64,000 nucleotides of DNA from Thiobacillus denitrificans ATCC 25259 (GCF_000012745.1 NC_007404.1:1984001-2048000), one strand, 5' to 3'; positions 10,288-20,116 are shown, numbered from the stretch's first letter. Notes: generated by a model not told the origin, from the letters alone. Program-made: numbers and translations.

Positions 10288-11649
10288 TTAGCGGAGTTCA
10301 CCGGTCAGCCGGGCAAGCTGCGCGACGTTCATGTTGTAGTCGTTCACGGTGCGCAGATATTCGGTATGCACCAGAACGTAGTTGCGGATCGCATCGGCCA
10401 CCGTTCCGGCACTTTCGATTCCCGCCGACAGGTCGGCCAGCGAAGCGATCATCCAGCGCCGCGCCGCCGTGGCCCCCTCGGCGAGTTCCTGCTGGGCGTC
10501 GAGGTTGGCTTTGGCGTTGACGTAGGCCTCGCTGACCTCGAAGGGGATGCCCGACACCGCGAAGGCCTTCTTGTGGTTGAGCGCTTCGAGTTCAGCCTGG
10601 GCCTGGTTGATGCGCGCGTCGGTGACGCCGAAGACCGAGTCCCATTTCACGCCGACGACCGGGGTCAGCCCGCCGCCGTTGAAGGGGTCGGTGAGATAGG
10701 GGTTGTCGAGCCGTTCACGGTTGGACGCGTAGTTGAACTGCCCGATCACGCCCGCGTAGACGTTCGGCATGCGATCCGCCTTCTTCGCGGCGACGAGCGC
10801 GCGCCGGGCGCGCAGCCCGGCCTCGAGCTGGCGCATTTCGGGGCGATCCTGCAGGGCGCGCGCGTGCAGGTCGGCGAGTTCGACCTGCGGAAACGGCACG
10901 GGCGCGATACGCTCGTCGACCACGGCGAGTTCCGTCTTCAGGCCGACCCCGGTCAGCACCTTGAGGCCGTCGAGACTGACTTTCTCGATCGCCCGCGACT
11001 GATGCACGTATTTCGACAGCAGGCCCTTCGCCGTCTGCAGGGCATAGAGGTCGGACTGCTTCGACTCGCCATTCTCTTCCTTGAGGTTGCGGTCGACCGA
11101 GGCGATCGCGCGGTCGAGCCGCGACTGGATGTCCTCGAGGAACACCCGGATGTCGCGCGCCGTCAGATAGCCGAAGTAGGCGCGCTTGGTGTCATAGACG
11201 ATGTCGCCCTGCGTCTTGCTGAGTTCGCCGCGCTTGACGTCGACGTTGCCTTGGGCCGCCTCGCCGTAGTGTTCGATCTTGCCGAAGGTGAAGAGCGGCT
11301 TGATCAGCGCGAAATCGAGGTGGGTCCAGTCCGACACGCCGTCGAGGTTGTCGCCGTCGGTGCGCGGCACCGTGCCGCTGTACGCGCCACCCTGATAGAA
11401 GCCGCCCTCGACCTCGGGCGCGAGCCCGATGAAGGCGTTGGCGCTGATGCGCCAGCCGGCGTTGCCCTTCGCCTCTTCGAGCAGCGCACGCGCGGCCTCG
11501 ACCACCTGTTCGCGTTCCTTGACGCGCGGATCGGCGGCGAGGCTCATGGCGACGGCCTGCTGCAGGTTGACCGTTTCCGCGTGGGCCGAAGAAGCGGCCA
11601 GCAGGACGCCGGCCGCCAGGAGAGTGCTTGTCAGGGTTTTGAGCATCAT
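10288..11649 (-). CDS. TolC-family outer-membrane protein inside the mla operon
   Basis: A 453-aa exported protein with a signal peptide ending SSAHAE and two related halves of long helices. The halves begin with NLQQAVAMSLAADPRVKE and ADLHARALQDRPEMRQLE, as in the TolC/OEP duplication. Family members form trimeric outer-membrane channels with a periplasmic helical tunnel. The ATG overlaps the mlaD stop (ATGA), so it is co-translated with the transporter subunits. In many mla operons mlaA (vacJ) occupies this position; no mlaA is visible here. It may replace MlaA as the outer-membrane partner or belong to the adjacent YadGH exporter. Confidence 0.85.
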   Translation of the reverse strand: MMLKTLTSTLLAAGVLLAASSAHAETVNLQQAVAMSLAADPRVKEREQVVEAARALLEEAKGNAGWRISANAFIGLAPEVEGGFYQGGAYSGTVPRTDGDNLDGVSDWTHLDFALIKPLFTFGKIEHYGEAAQGNVDVKRGELSKTQGDIVYDTKRAYFGYLTARDIRVFLEDIQSRLDRAIASVDRNLKEENGESKQSDLYALQTAKGLLSKYVHQSRAIEKVSLDGLKVLTGVGLKTELAVVDERIAPVPFPQVELADLHARALQDRPEMRQLEAGLRARRALVAAKKADRMPNVYAGVIGQFNYASNRERLDNPYLTDPFNGGGLTPVVGVKWDSVFGVTDARINQAQAELEALNHKKAFAVSGIPFEVSEAYVNAKANLDAQQELAEGATAARRWMIASLADLSAGIESAGTVADAIRNYVLVHTEYLRTVNDYNMNVAQLARLTGELR

Positions 11650-12113
11650 TGTGGCGCTCCTTCTTGAGCCTTGCCGTAGAGAAAATGGCCGATCAGGTTT
11701 TCGAGGACCACGGCGTCCTGCGTGATGGCAATGCGGTCCTTGTCCTTGAGCGTCGCGCTATCGCCGCCCGCTTCGAGGCCGATATATTGCTCGCCCAGCA
11801 GGCCGGACGTCATGATCGCGGCGCTTGAATCCTTAGGAAAAGCATAGCGCTTGTCGAGCCGCAGGGTCACCGCGGCTTCGTAGCTTTCGTTGTCGAAGCG
11901 GATCTCCCCGACCCGGCCGACGACGACGCCCGCGCTCTTCACCGGGGCGCGCGGCTTGAGGCCGCCGACATTGTCGAAGCGCGCGACGACCTCATAGGTA
12001 TCGGATGCGCTTACGGCGCTCATGCTGCCGACCTTGAGCGCGAGGAACAGCAGGGCCACGATTCCCGCGATGACGAATAATCCCACCCAGAGATCGAGTA
12101 CGGTCTTGTTCAT
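11646..12113 (-). CDS. mlaD: MCE-domain phospholipid-binding protein
   Basis: A 155-aa protein with one N-terminal membrane helix (about residues 8-27) followed by one MCE domain: DTYEVVARFDNVGGLKPRAP, then VVVGRVGEIRFD, and a C-terminal hydrophobic stretch after SGLLGEQYIGLE. MlaD forms the hexameric lipid-binding ring on top of MlaE. The length equals that of short single-MCE family members. It follows mlaE by 2 nt. Confidence 0.94.
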   Translation of the reverse strand: MNKTVLDLWVGLFVIAGIVALLFLALKVGSMSAVSASDTYEVVARFDNVGGLKPRAPVKSAGVVVGRVGEIRFDNESYEAAVTLRLDKRYAFPKDSSAAIMTSGLLGEQYIGLEAGGDSATLKDKDRIAITQDAVVLENLIGHFLYGKAQEGAPQ

Positions 12114-12115
12114 TG

Positions 12116-12904
12116 TCAGTTGCTTCCCCGGAACATGAATGCAGTCAAAACGAAATCGAGCGCGAGCACCGCGAGGCTCGAGGTCACCACGGTACGGGTC
12201 GTCGCCCGCGACACCCCCTCGGCGGTCGGCGGCGCGTCGTAGCCCTCGAACAGCGCGATCGCGGTGATCGCGACGCCGAAGACGACGCTCTTGATGACGC
12301 CGTTCAGGATGTCCTGCTCGAAATCCACCGCACTTTGCATCTGCGACCAGAACGCGCCCTCGTCGACCCCGATCAGCTGCACGCCGACGAGGTAGCCGCC
12401 GAACACCCCCATGGCCGAGAACAGTGCCGCCAGGAGCGGCATCGAGATCACGCCTGCCCAGAAGCGCGGCGCGACGACGCGGGCGATCGGGTCGACGGCC
12501 ATCATTTCCATCGCCGAAAGCTGTTCGGTCGCCTTCATGAGGCCGATCTCGGCCGTGATCGCGCTGCCGGCGCGGCTGGCGAACAGCAAGGCCGCGACGA
12601 CCGGGCCGAGTTCGCGCACCAGCGACAGCGCGACCAGGATGCCGAGCGCTTCCTCCGAGCCGTAGGTCTGCAAGGTCTCGTAGCCTTGCAGCCCGAGCAC
12701 CATGCCGACGAAGAGGCCCGACACCAGGATGATGATGAGCGACAGCACGCCGGTGAAATAGAGCTCACGCACGGTCAGGCCGAAACGGCGGAACGCGGTG
12801 CCCGAATGCAGCAGCGTCGCGGCGAAGAAACGGGTCGCGAAGCCGATGCGCCAGACCGCGTCTATCGTGCGGGCGCCGAGGTTTTCGATGGCCTGCCTAA
12901 GCAT
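12116..12904 (-). CDS. mlaE: phospholipid ABC transporter permease
   Basis: A 262-aa MlaE-family permease. The coupling and membrane segments read [31 protein letters not shown], the [22 protein letters not shown] block and the [17 protein letters not shown] segment that contacts the ATPase. It forms the dimeric membrane core of MlaFEDB. Its start lies inside the last 8 nt of mlaF. Confidence 0.95.
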   Translation of the reverse strand: MLRQAIENLGARTIDAVWRIGFATRFFAATLLHSGTAFRRFGLTVRELYFTGVLSLIIILVSGLFVGMVLGLQGYETLQTYGSEEALGILVALSLVRELGPVVAALLFASRAGSAITAEIGLMKATEQLSAMEMMAVDPIARVVAPRFWAGVISMPLLAALFSAMGVFGGYLVGVQLIGVDEGAFWSQMQSAVDFEQDILNGVIKSVVFGVAITAIALFEGYDAPPTAEGVSRATTRTVVTSSLAVLALDFVLTAFMFRGSN

Positions 12905-13709
12905 GCATGGCTCCCAACTGGAGGTCGGTGGCGTAGTCCGGCCCCGGGTAGTGGAAGGGTACCGGGCCGTCCGCTTCGCCGTGGACGAACTGGTGCACGT
13001 AGGACAACGCGGACGCGCGGATCTCGTCCGCCGTCCCCTCCGCCACGATCACGCCTTCCGAAACGAAATACACGTAATCGACGATCTTGAGCGATTCCTG
13101 CACGTCGTGCGTGACGACGAGCGAGGTCAGGCCCAGCGTGTCGGTCAGGCGCCGGATCAGGTTCCCCGTCACGCCGAGCGAAATCGGATCGAGGCCGGCG
13201 AAAGGCTCGTCGTACATGACGAGCATCGGATCGAGCGCAATCGCGCGCGCCAGCGCCACGCGCCGTGCCATGCCGCCCGACAGCTCGGCCGGCATCAGCT
13301 CGGCCGCGCCGCGCAGGCCGACCGCGTGCAGCTTCATCAGCACGAGGTCGCGGATCGCGTCCTCCGGCAGATCGGTATGCTCGCGCAGCTGGAATGCCAC
13401 ATTGTCGAACACCGACATATCGGTGAAGAGCGCGCCGAACTGGAACAGCATGCCCATCTTGCGCCGCAGCCGATAAAGGCCGGCCTGGTCGAGCGCGCCC
13501 AGCGACTCGCCGGCGACCCGTACGGTGCCCTGCCGCGCCTTGATCTGTCCGCCGATCAATCGAAGAAGTGTTGTTTTCCCGCAACCACTGCTGCCCATGA
13601 TGGCCACGACCTGGCCGCTGCGCGCACGCAGGTTGATGCCCTTCAAAACCGGCCGGGCGCCGTAGCCAAATGCAACATCTTCGATTTCGACGAGTGTGTC
13701 GTTGTGCAA
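12897..13709 (-). CDS. mlaF: phospholipid ABC transporter ATP-binding protein
   Basis: A 270-aa ATPase and the first gene of the mla-yad-murA-hisG operon. It has Walker [10 protein letters not shown] at 38-46, the signature [10 protein letters not shown], Walker [14 protein letters not shown] and the switch VVTHDVQ. It starts at TTG 13709; no in-frame ATG lies before the conserved [11 protein letters not shown]. An inverted repeat stands just upstream. MlaF powers phospholipid movement that keeps the outer membrane asymmetric. Confidence 0.94.
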   Translation of the reverse strand: MHNDTLVEIEDVAFGYGARPVLKGINLRARSGQVVAIMGSSGCGKTTLLRLIGGQIKARQGTVRVAGESLGALDQAGLYRLRRKMGMLFQFGALFTDMSVFDNVAFQLREHTDLPEDAIRDLVLMKLHAVGLRGAAELMPAELSGGMARRVALARAIALDPMLVMYDEPFAGLDPISLGVTGNLIRRLTDTLGLTSLVVTHDVQESLKIVDYVYFVSEGVIVAEGTADEIRASALSYVHQFVHGEADGPVPFHYPGPDYATDLQLGAMHA

Positions 13710-13715
13710 GAAATC

Positions 13716-13740
13716 GAGCCTGTATTTTTTATCGAGGCTC
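13716..13740. repeat. short inverted repeat upstream of mlaF
   Basis: GAGCCT at 13716-13721 pairs with AGGCTC at 13735-13740 around a 13-nt A/T-rich centre. It ends 7 nt before the mlaF TTG start, so it could be an operator or an mRNA hairpin affecting the mla operon. No regulator family was recognised. Confidence 0.4.
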
Positions 13741-13797
13741 GCATTTTACCCAAGCCCGGCGCGCCTGCCCGGCTCGGCGGCCGCTTTCGCGTCGTTT

Positions 13798-14253
13798 TCA
13801 GTAACCCAACACTTCCTTCAGGCTTTTCACCTGCTCGAGGCGCGCGAGGTCGCCGCTGCGGCTGAACACGAACAGCGGCTCGGCGCGCGCTGCGTGTTGG
13901 GTGATCCGCGCGGCCAGCGCACGCAGGTCGGGCTGGGCGTCGAGCCACGAGACATGCTTCGCTTCCCAGGCCGCATCGGCCACTACGACGCGGCCTGACG
14001 CGGGCACGTACGGCGCGCGGGCGGCCGTTTCGAGAATGAAGTGGAAGCCGTCCTGGGTGTCGGCAAGCCACTGTGCCCAGGTCGCCGGGGACACGTCTCG
14101 CCAGCGCTCGGCCGCCAGGTAGACCGCCTCGAACTGAGTGTTGTAATAAGACAACAACCAGTCGTCCGGCAGGCCCTCGGGATAAAACTGCCCGCGCCAC
14201 GCCGGATGCACCCAGTCGACGGCCCCGACCAGAACGAGCGCGCTCGATTCCAC
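13798..14253 (-). CDS. short DUF72 (YecE)-like protein
   Basis: A 151-aa protein whose start resembles DUF72: VDWVHPAWRGQFYPEGLP, then the aromatic LLSYYNTQFEAVYL, and later the strand DGFHFILETA. DUF72 proteins are usually 230-300 aa TIM barrels, so this is roughly half-sized and lacks much of the usual second half, although the reading frame is intact and ends in a plausible helix. It begins 11 nt after cysS on the same strand and is probably co-transcribed. Function is unknown. Confidence 0.6.
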   Translation of the reverse strand: MESSALVLVGAVDWVHPAWRGQFYPEGLPDDWLLSYYNTQFEAVYLAAERWRDVSPATWAQWLADTQDGFHFILETAARAPYVPASGRVVVADAAWEAKHVSWLDAQPDLRALAARITQHAARAEPLFVFSRSGDLARLEQVKSLKEVLGY

Positions 14254-14264
14254 GGTTCGCGCGC

Positions 14265-15629
<1,365 letters not shown>

Positions 15630-15744
15630 GGGGCGAATCGGACGGAAGCGTTGAGGACAGGCTGGAAACACGCGTCGAAGCGGTGTCTGAGCCCGTTCGA
15701 CGCTGCTAGAATGCCGGTTTCCCGAGATGAGCCGAGCATATCAT

Positions 15745-16686
15745 ATGGCCCTGTTCCGTTTCTTCGCTGTGTTCGCCGTCTGCATCGTCGCATTCGGCAC
15801 GCCGGCTCTGGCGGACGATGCGCAGGACATCAACCGGCGCTTCCGCAGCGGCGACCTGACGGGGGCGTTGGAGCAGGCCGAGCGGCATCTCGCGAAAAAT
15901 CCCAAGGATGCGCAGGTGCGCTTCCTGAAGGGCCTGATCCTTGGCGACCAGGGCAAGCGCGACGAGGCCATCCGCGTATTCACGAGTCTGACCGAGGACT
16001 TCCCCGAACTGCCCGAGCCCTACAACAACCTCGCCGTGCTGTACGCGGCGCAGGAAAAGTACGACGCCGCGAAACACGCGCTCGACATGGCGATTCGTGT
16101 CCACCCGAACTACGCGACCGCTCACGAGAACCTCGGCGATCTCTATGCCAAGCTCGCGACGCTCGCCTACGACAAGGCGCTCGCGCTCGACACCGGAAAT
16201 ACGGCCGTGCAGACCAAGCGCGCCCGGATCGGCGACGTGATCGCCGACGTCGGGTCACCTGCCCCCGCAGCGGACGAGGCCGCCAGCACCACGGGCGCAC
16301 GCACCACGGGTACGAGCACCACGGGTACGCGCCCTGCGGATTCGTCCGACGGCGCGGTGGCGGCCATCGAAGCGGCAATCGCCGACTGGGCGAAGGCCTG
16401 GTCGAAGCAGGACGTCGCGGGTTATTTCGCGGCTTACGCGAGCAATTTCAGTCCCGCGGGGCTGAGCCGTGCGCAGTGGGAGGCGCAGCGCCGCAGCCGC
16501 ATCACCGCGCCGCGCAGCATCGACGTACAGATCAGCGACCTCGAGATCGAGCGGCAGGGAGACACGGCCCGCGCGAACTTTCGCCAGTCCTATCGCTCGG
16601 ACCGTTTGAGCACGACCGTCAGCAAGGCGCTCGCCCTGACGCGTGTCGACGGTCGCTGGCGCATCGTCGACGAAATCTCCCGATAA
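15745..16686 (+). CDS. exported TPR protein with a C-terminal NTF2-like domain
   Basis: A 313-aa protein with a signal peptide ending TPALADDA. Tetratricopeptide repeats follow (RFRSGDLTGALEQAERHLA, then VRFLKGLILGDQGKRDEAI, then EPYNNLAVLYAAQEKYDAA and a fourth). A Thr/Gly linker near residues 177-205 precedes a SnoaL/NTF2-like domain (IADWAKAWSKQDVAGYFAAY ... VDGRWRIVDE). Related proteins occur near murein enzymes in betaproteobacteria, but no function is proven. The chosen ATG at 15745 begins the signal peptide; an ATG at 15727 is in frame. A TAGAAT -10-like box lies at 15707-15712 without a convincing -35. Confidence 0.8.
   Translation: MALFRFFAVFAVCIVAFGTPALADDAQDINRRFRSGDLTGALEQAERHLAKNPKDAQVRFLKGLILGDQGKRDEAIRVFTSLTEDFPELPEPYNNLAVLYAAQEKYDAAKHALDMAIRVHPNYATAHENLGDLYAKLATLAYDKALALDTGNTAVQTKRARIGDVIADVGSPAPAADEAASTTGARTTGTSTTGTRPADSSDGAVAAIEAAIADWAKAWSKQDVAGYFAAYASNFSPAGLSRAQWEAQRRSRITAPRSIDVQISDLEIERQGDTARANFRQSYRSDRLSTTVSKALALTRVDGRWRIVDEISR
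16287..16331 (+). repeat. three tandem 15-bp units in the TPR protein linker
   Basis: CACCACGGGCGCACG, CACCACGGGTACGAG and CACCACGGGTACGCG follow each other without gaps, encoding a Thr-Thr-Gly-rich linker between the TPR and NTF2-like domains. In-frame 15-nt units change linker length without a frameshift, so copy number may vary between strains. Confidence 0.8.
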
Positions 16687-16886
16687 GCATGTTTCGCCTG
16701 GTCTTGCTTCCGATCCACAACACTGCGCGCTGAACATCGAGTCACGCCGCGCGCGTCCTATTCGCGGGCGATGACGTTTGAGGAGCGAAACAGGCGGCGT
16801 CGCGTGGCGGCGCCTGGGGACTGCCCGATGACCAACACCCGTGCGGACATCAGGCGAATTCATCAAGAACCGGGGGAAGGACATCC

Positions 16887-17378
16887 ATGGTCAAGCTGCA
16901 TACGAATCACGGCACCATCACACTCGAACTCGACGCCGAGAAGGCTCCCAAGACCGTCGAGAATTTTCTCCAGTACGTCCGTGACGGCTTCTTCGACGGC
17001 ACGATCTTCCACCGTGTGATCGACGGATTCATGATCCAGGGCGGCGGCTTCGAGCCGGGCCTCGCGCAGAAACCGACGCGCGACGCGATCGAGAACGAAG
17101 CCTCCAACGGCCTCAAGAACGACGCCTATACCGTCGCGATGGCGCGCACGCCGAACCCCAATTCGGCCACCGCGCAGTTCTTCATCAACGTCGCCAACAA
17201 CAGCTTCCTGAACTTCACTTCGCCGACCCCGCAGGGCTACGGCTATGCCGTCTTCGGCAAGGTCGTCGAGGGGACCGACGTCGTCGACAAGATCAAGAAG
17301 GTCAAGACCGGAAGCCGCGGCGGCCACCAGGACGTGCCGCTGGAAGACGTCGTCATCACGAAGGCCGAAATCATCTGA
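16887..17378 (+). CDS. ppiB: peptidyl-prolyl cis-trans isomerase B (cytoplasmic cyclophilin)
   Basis: A 163-aa cyclophilin without signal peptide, catalysing cis-trans isomerisation of prolyl bonds. Active-site motifs are [18 protein letters not shown] (with Phe-His-Arg) and the [12 protein letters not shown] loop. GGGGGAAGGAC precedes the ATG with good spacing. It is followed 8 nt later by lpxH. The preceding 200 bp hold no gene. Confidence 0.96.
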   Translation: MVKLHTNHGTITLELDAEKAPKTVENFLQYVRDGFFDGTIFHRVIDGFMIQGGGFEPGLAQKPTRDAIENEASNGLKNDAYTVAMARTPNPNSATAQFFINVANNSFLNFTSPTPQGYGYAVFGKVVEGTDVVDKIKKVKTGSRGGHQDVPLEDVVITKAEII

Positions 17379-17386
17379 TTTCGGCC

Positions 17387-18130
17387 GTGGGCGCAAAACC
17401 GGGTGCGGGCCGGGCCTTCTTCGTCGCCGACCTCCATCTGACCGACGACCGCCCGCGCGCGACCGAGCGTTTCTTCCGTTTTCTCGAGGAAGAGGTTGCG
17501 GGCGCGGATGCGCTCTACATCCTCGGCGACCTGTTCGAGGCCTGGATCGGCGACGATCACGACGAGCAGGTCGCGACGGCGACCGCGCAGCACCTGAAGG
17601 CGCTCGCCGAAGCCGGCACCCGCGTATATTTCATGCACGGCAACCGTGATTTCATGCTGGCCGGCCGCTACGCCGGGCAGGCCGGCATGACGCTGTGCGC
17701 CGACCCCACGCGGATCGACCTCTACGGCACGCCAACACTGCTCACGCACGGGGACACGCTTTGCACCGACGATACGGCCTATCAGGCGTTCCGCCGGCGC
17801 GTGCGTCATCCGCTTACGCTCGCGCTGCTGCGACGGCTGCCGCGCGGGCTGCGCAACCGTCTCGCCCGCGGCGCCCGTGCCGGGAGCCAGGCGGCGAAAG
17901 CCCGCAAGCCGGTGCAGACCATGGACGTCAATGCCGACGCCGTCGTCGACGCATTGCGCAGCCACGCGGTCACGCGCCTGATCCACGGCCACACCCATCG
18001 CCCCGCTCGGCACGTGCACGAGCTCGACGGCCAGCAGTGCGAGCGCTGGGTGCTTCCCGACTGGTACGCGCGCTGGGGCTACGTCGTCTGCGACGCGGCC
18101 AGATGCACGCTGCGGGTCGAGGACTTATGA
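17387..18130 (+). CDS. lpxH: UDP-2,3-diacylglucosamine diphosphatase
   Basis: Hydrolyses UDP-diacylglucosamine to lipid X in lipid A synthesis. The 247-aa calcineurin-like phosphoesterase has all metal motifs: DLH at 15-17, GDLFEAWIGDD at 47-57, GNRD at 85-88, LTHGD at 119-123 and IHGHTHRP from 199. It starts at GTG 17387, 8 nt after ppiB. It is convergent with the next gene and overlaps its stop by 6 nt. Confidence 0.95.
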   Translation: MGAKPGAGRAFFVADLHLTDDRPRATERFFRFLEEEVAGADALYILGDLFEAWIGDDHDEQVATATAQHLKALAEAGTRVYFMHGNRDFMLAGRYAGQAGMTLCADPTRIDLYGTPTLLTHGDTLCTDDTAYQAFRRRVRHPLTLALLRRLPRGLRNRLARGARAGSQAAKARKPVQTMDVNADAVVDALRSHAVTRLIHGHTHRPARHVHELDGQQCERWVLPDWYARWGYVVCDAARCTLRVEDL

Positions 18131-18802
18131 CGGCGCGTTGACCGCCGTCAAGCCCGGCGGGACGCGGAACAGTTCCGGCGCGCGGGGCAGCTTCGATTCG
18201 CTTTCGAATCGCCGCGTGCGCCCGCTGAACTCGCGCACCTCCAGCGGCAGGCCAAGGCCGAGGAGCGCATCCGCCTCCCACACCTCGTTCGCCAGGTCGC
18301 AGTCGTGCTGCATCTCGGGCGGAGAATCCTTCCACACCCGATACTGGGTCGCCGCCAGCACCGTCTTCAGTTCGGCCATCGCCCGCGCCGCGTCGGGCGC
18401 GGCTCGCGACGCGACGATCCCCTCGCTGCAGACGACGCCCTCTACGACGAGGCTGAAACGCCGGGTGCCGGCGGCGGCAGGCACGGTGCGCAGATCCGAT
18501 TTCCACGTCGCCGGCCGGGGTGGCGCGCCTTTCCCGCTGAACACCATGGCGAGACCGCTATCGCGCATCACGTTGGTCACCTGGCGCTGGCGCCGATCGA
18601 GCAGGACGAAATCGCCGTCGTCCTCGCCGGTGTCCATGCGCAGAAAGTCCGGCGTCACGAGGATGCGCGTCGCGTAGGCCGGATCGCCCGGGTCCTGGTC
18701 GACGTAGCGCAGCGCGGTCATCGTCGCCCCCGCGTCCGTCGGCTCGCTCGCGTGAAGCGTACCCGTCGCGGCAAGACAGAGCAGAGCGAGCCAGCGCCTC
18801 AC
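18125..18802 (-). CDS. secreted protein of unknown function downstream of metZ
   Basis: About 225 aa. It begins with a GTG inside the metZ stop codon (GTGA) and an apparent signal peptide, RRWLALLCLAATGTLHAS. The mature part contains DFLRMDTGEDDGDFVLLDR, the segment TNVMRDSGLAMVFSGKG and two cysteines (VVCSEG, HDCDLANE) that could form a disulfide. The pattern of a protein that reads or reports bound material recalls periplasmic LolA/DUF4412-like folds, but I do not recognise a family. It is probably co-translated with metZ. Confidence 0.75.
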   Translation of the reverse strand: MRRWLALLCLAATGTLHASEPTDAGATMTALRYVDQDPGDPAYATRILVTPDFLRMDTGEDDGDFVLLDRRQRQVTNVMRDSGLAMVFSGKGAPPRPATWKSDLRTVPAAAGTRRFSLVVEGVVCSEGIVASRAAPDAARAMAELKTVLAATQYRVWKDSPPEMQHDCDLANEVWEADALLGLGLPLEVREFSGRTRRFESESKLPRAPELFRVPPGLTAVNAPS

Positions 18803-19968
18803 GCCAGCCCTCGCGCCAGATCGGCTTCGATGTCCGCGACCGACTCGAGACCCACTGCGATGCGTACAAGACCGTCGCCGATCCCGGCCGCCAGCCGCTG
18901 CTCGGGCGTCATGCGGCTGTGCGTGGTGCTCGCCGGATGCGTGATCGTGGTCTTGGTGTCGCCGAGGTTGGCGGTGATCGACAAGAGCTTCGTCGCGTCG
19001 ATCAGCTTCCACGCTGCGTCCTTTCCGCCCTTCAGTTCGAAGGCGACGATGCCGCCGCCGGTTTTCTGCTGCGTCATCGCCAGTTCGTGCTGCGGATGCG
19101 ACGGCAGACCCGGGTAGAGCACGCGCACGACCTGCGGCTGCGCCTCCAGCCACTGCGCCAGCGCCAGCGCGTTCTTCGAATGGGCGTCCATGCGCAGCGC
19201 CAGCGTCTCCATGCCCTTGAGGATCACCCAGGCGTTGAAGGCCGACAGCGTCGGACCGGCCGTGCGCAGGAAGGTGTAGACACCTTCCATCAGCGCCTGG
19301 CTGCCGAGCACGGCGCCGCCGAGCACCCTCCCCTGCCCGTCCAGATACTTGGTCGCCGAATGGATCACGATGTCGGCGCCGAGCTCGAGCGGCTTTTGCA
19401 GCGCCGGCGAGCAGAAGCAGTTGTCGACCGCGAGCCAGGCGCCCGCCTCGCGGGCGATCGCGGCGAGCGCGCGGATGTCGCTGACCTCGGTCAGGGGATT
19501 GGACGGCGATTCGACGAAGAAAAGCCTGGTGTTCGGTTTCACCGCTGCGCGCCATTCGGCCGGGTCGGTCGGCGAGACATAGCTCGTTTCGATGCCGAAG
19601 CGGCCGAGGATGTTCGAGAACAGCTGCACGGTCGAGCCGAAGATCGAGCGCGAGGCGACGACGTGCTCGCCGCCCTTCATGAGCCCCATCACGGTCGCGA
19701 GGATCGCCGCCATGCCCGAGGCGAAGGCGACGCAGCGCTCGGCCCCCTCGAGCGCCGCGAGCCGCGCCTCCATCATCTGCACGGTCGGGTTGGTGAAACG
19801 GGCGTAGATCGGTCCCGGCTCGTCACCCTTGAAGCGCGCGGCGGCTTCGGCAGCGCTGCCGAAAACGAAGCTCGAGGTCAGGAACATGGCCTCGGAATGC
19901 TCGTTGAACTGGCTGCGGACCAAGCCGGCGCGCACCCCAAGGGTTTCGATGTCGTATGCGTCGTTCAT
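18799..19968 (-). CDS. metZ: O-succinylhomoserine sulfhydrylase
   Basis: A PLP enzyme of the Cys/Met metabolism family making homocysteine directly from O-succinylhomoserine and sulfide. About 389 aa from ATG 19968 (an in-frame TTG is at 19980). Landmarks are YARFTNPTVQ near the N-terminus, VAFASGMAAILATV, the PLP-binding Lys in SATKYLDGQG, and the C-terminal SLGVESLITHPA-like segment, here TITHPASTTHSRM. The 5' region carries a promoter, a SAM-II riboswitch and a terminator, so expression is expected to fall when S-adenosylmethionine is plentiful. Confidence 0.94.
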   Translation of the reverse strand: MNDAYDIETLGVRAGLVRSQFNEHSEAMFLTSSFVFGSAAEAAARFKGDEPGPIYARFTNPTVQMMEARLAALEGAERCVAFASGMAAILATVMGLMKGGEHVVASRSIFGSTVQLFSNILGRFGIETSYVSPTDPAEWRAAVKPNTRLFFVESPSNPLTEVSDIRALAAIAREAGAWLAVDNCFCSPALQKPLELGADIVIHSATKYLDGQGRVLGGAVLGSQALMEGVYTFLRTAGPTLSAFNAWVILKGMETLALRMDAHSKNALALAQWLEAQPQVVRVLYPGLPSHPQHELAMTQQKTGGGIVAFELKGGKDAAWKLIDATKLLSITANLGDTKTTITHPASTTHSRMTPEQRLAAGIGDGLVRIAVGLESVADIEADLARGLA

Positions 19969-19980
19969 CTTCGAGTCCAA

Positions 19981-20018
19981 AAGAAAAAACCCCGAACGCC
20001 AAGCGCGCCGCGGGGTTT
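19981..20018 (-). terminator. intrinsic terminator between purF and metZ (riboswitch expression platform)
   Basis: Read on the minus strand, AAACCCCG (20018-20011) pairs perfectly with CGGGGTTT (19994-19987), closing a G/C-rich loop and running into TTTTTTCTTTT. It sits directly after the SAM-II aptamer and about 13 nt before the metZ ATG, so it can act as the transcription-stop arm of the riboswitch and as the purF terminator. Confidence 0.85.
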
Positions 20019-20024
20019 CCGTCG

Positions 20025-20082
20025 CCTCGCTTTAGCCGTATTTTTCAAGCGCCCGCAAGCTGGGATTCAAATCGGCGCGTCC
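20025..20082 (-). promoter_or_regulatory. SAM-II (SAM-alpha) riboswitch aptamer upstream of metZ
   Basis: On the minus strand the order of conserved elements is that of SAM-II. P1 arm GCGCC (20078-20074) is followed at once by GATTTGA, then AATCCCAG, the conserved CTTGC, the second P1 arm GGCGC (20053-20049), an A-rich linker TTGAAAAA and the pseudoknot strand GCTAAAG (20037-20031). P1 is perfectly complementary. SAM-II aptamers bind S-adenosylmethionine in an H-type pseudoknot and precede metA/metZ-type genes, chiefly in Alphaproteobacteria (established knowledge). The genomic position, just after a good promoter and before a terminator and metZ, supports function. Confidence 0.86.
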
Positions 20083-20087
20083 GGCCG

Positions 20088-20116
20088 AATCTACGCCCGG
20101 GGACTGTGGCGGTCAA
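20088..20116 (-). promoter_or_regulatory. sigma70-like promoter for metZ overlapping the purF stop codon
   Basis: Minus strand: -35 TTGACC (20116-20111), a 17-nt spacer, -10 TAGATT (20093-20088). The purF TGA stop is part of the -35 box. Transcription should start near 20082, directly before the riboswitch P1 helix, so metZ can be controlled separately from the purine genes upstream. Confidence 0.7.

Noticed and set aside
12113-13865. Overlapping plus-strand frames of 325 and 355 codons
   Set aside because: They are antisense to mlaE and mlaF, which carry intact permease and ATPase motifs.
16687-16886. A short coding region between the TPR gene and ppiB
   Set aside because: Short frames exist but none has both a start with Shine-Dalgarno and protein-like composition.
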